DNA of 64,000 bases from Natronoglycomyces albus (GTDB lineage Bacteria > Actinomycetota > Actinomycetes > Mycobacteriales > Micromonosporaceae), in assembly GCF_016925535.1 (NCBI RefSeq), contig NZ_CP070496.1, forward strand, positions 620,001-684,000, given 5' to 3'. Position 1 is the stretch's first letter. Every line of letters begins with the position of its first letter. Both the position numbers and the translations under genes were made by a program. The notes below the pieces were generated by a model. It was not told where the DNA came from, made no database searches, and worked only from the letters and a program-made list of their open reading frames with translations. Shown piece by piece: positions 63,907-64,000 of the stretch.

Positions 63907-64000
63907 CTAAATGCCGCGCAAAAGTAGCACCGACATGACGCACATGAGGACCCCGGCCGCCACGACACTGGTCAGAATCTGCGGCGGGCGGGCTTTGACC
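63907..64000 (-). CDS. C-terminal end of a membrane protein cut by window edge
   Basis: An open frame of 31 codons from the right edge ends at TAG (63907-63909). It reads VKARPPQILTSVVAAG, then VLMCVMSVLLLRGI, a hydrophobic C-terminal helix after a Pro-rich stretch. Too short to name. Confidence 0.45.
   Translation of the reverse strand, partial: VKARPPQILTSVVAAGVLMCVMSVLLLRGI

Noticed and set aside
1-64000. CRISPR array, rRNA operon, insertion sequence or integrase
   Set aside because: No regularly spaced direct repeats, no rRNA-like sequence and no transposase or integrase motif were seen.

Overview
The window reads as chromosomal DNA of a high-GC actinobacterium. The strongest hints are a demethylmenaquinone methyltransferase, a MenJ-like reductase, a complete 14-gene complex I operon and a polyprenyl diphosphate synthase in one block, together with frequent GTG starts, GTGA/ATGA gene overlaps, possible leaderless starts, LPxTG and lipobox proteins, and WXG-like (type VII secretion style) proteins. 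The mixture fits Glycomycetales (Glycomyces/Stackebrandtia/Haloglycomyces-like), but that placement is an impression from protein character, not a search result. There is no rRNA, one tRNA, no CRISPR array and no recognisable transposase.

Layout. 1-1.1 kb: a two-gene cassette on the minus strand (small helical YAPAFGL protein plus a lipoprotein cut by the window edge). 1.3-7.0 kb: RibD-like reductase, DUF4272 protein, adenosine deaminase, a metal-dependent amidohydrolase/deaminase and an LPxTG surface protein with 24-bp tandem repeats. 7.7-29.4 kb: the respiratory block, consisting of menG/ubiE, a MenJ-like reductase preceded by a perfect Rex operator, nuoA-N, a pair of type VII-like proteins, and a convergent long-chain polyprenyl diphosphate synthase that probably makes the menaquinone side chain. 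30-38.7 kb: IclR regulator, a small holin-like membrane protein, the two-subunit 2-oxoacid:ferredoxin oxidoreductase (korAB), an ECF sigma factor with a membrane-anchored partner, tRNA-Leu(TAA), a Bax-inhibitor-1 family protein and CutA.

39-46 kb: a very large zinc-ribbon/adenylate-cyclase/AAA/TPR signalling protein, a transmembrane Ser/Thr kinase and a secreted transglycosylase-like protein. 46-54 kb is accessory: long non-coding stretches, two small unknown genes, a second and fuller copy of the YAPAFGL-lipoprotein cassette ending in a large WXG/Gly-rich protein, then an AT-richer island with a frameshifted gene. 54-64 kb: PhoH, a TmrB-like ATPase, a second transglycosylase-like protein, a cis-prenyltransferase, GTP-dependent PEP carboxykinase, and small secreted or lipoprotein genes.

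Two themes link the genes. The respiratory block groups menaquinone maturation, side-chain synthesis and NADH dehydrogenase, with an NADH-sensing operator at its head. The accessory parts hold three sets of WXG-like helical proteins, two of them tied to the same lipoprotein family, and a short dispersed repeat (four copies) whose two best copies each sit directly against a long perfect hairpin. No tools were used: all family names come from motif recognition.
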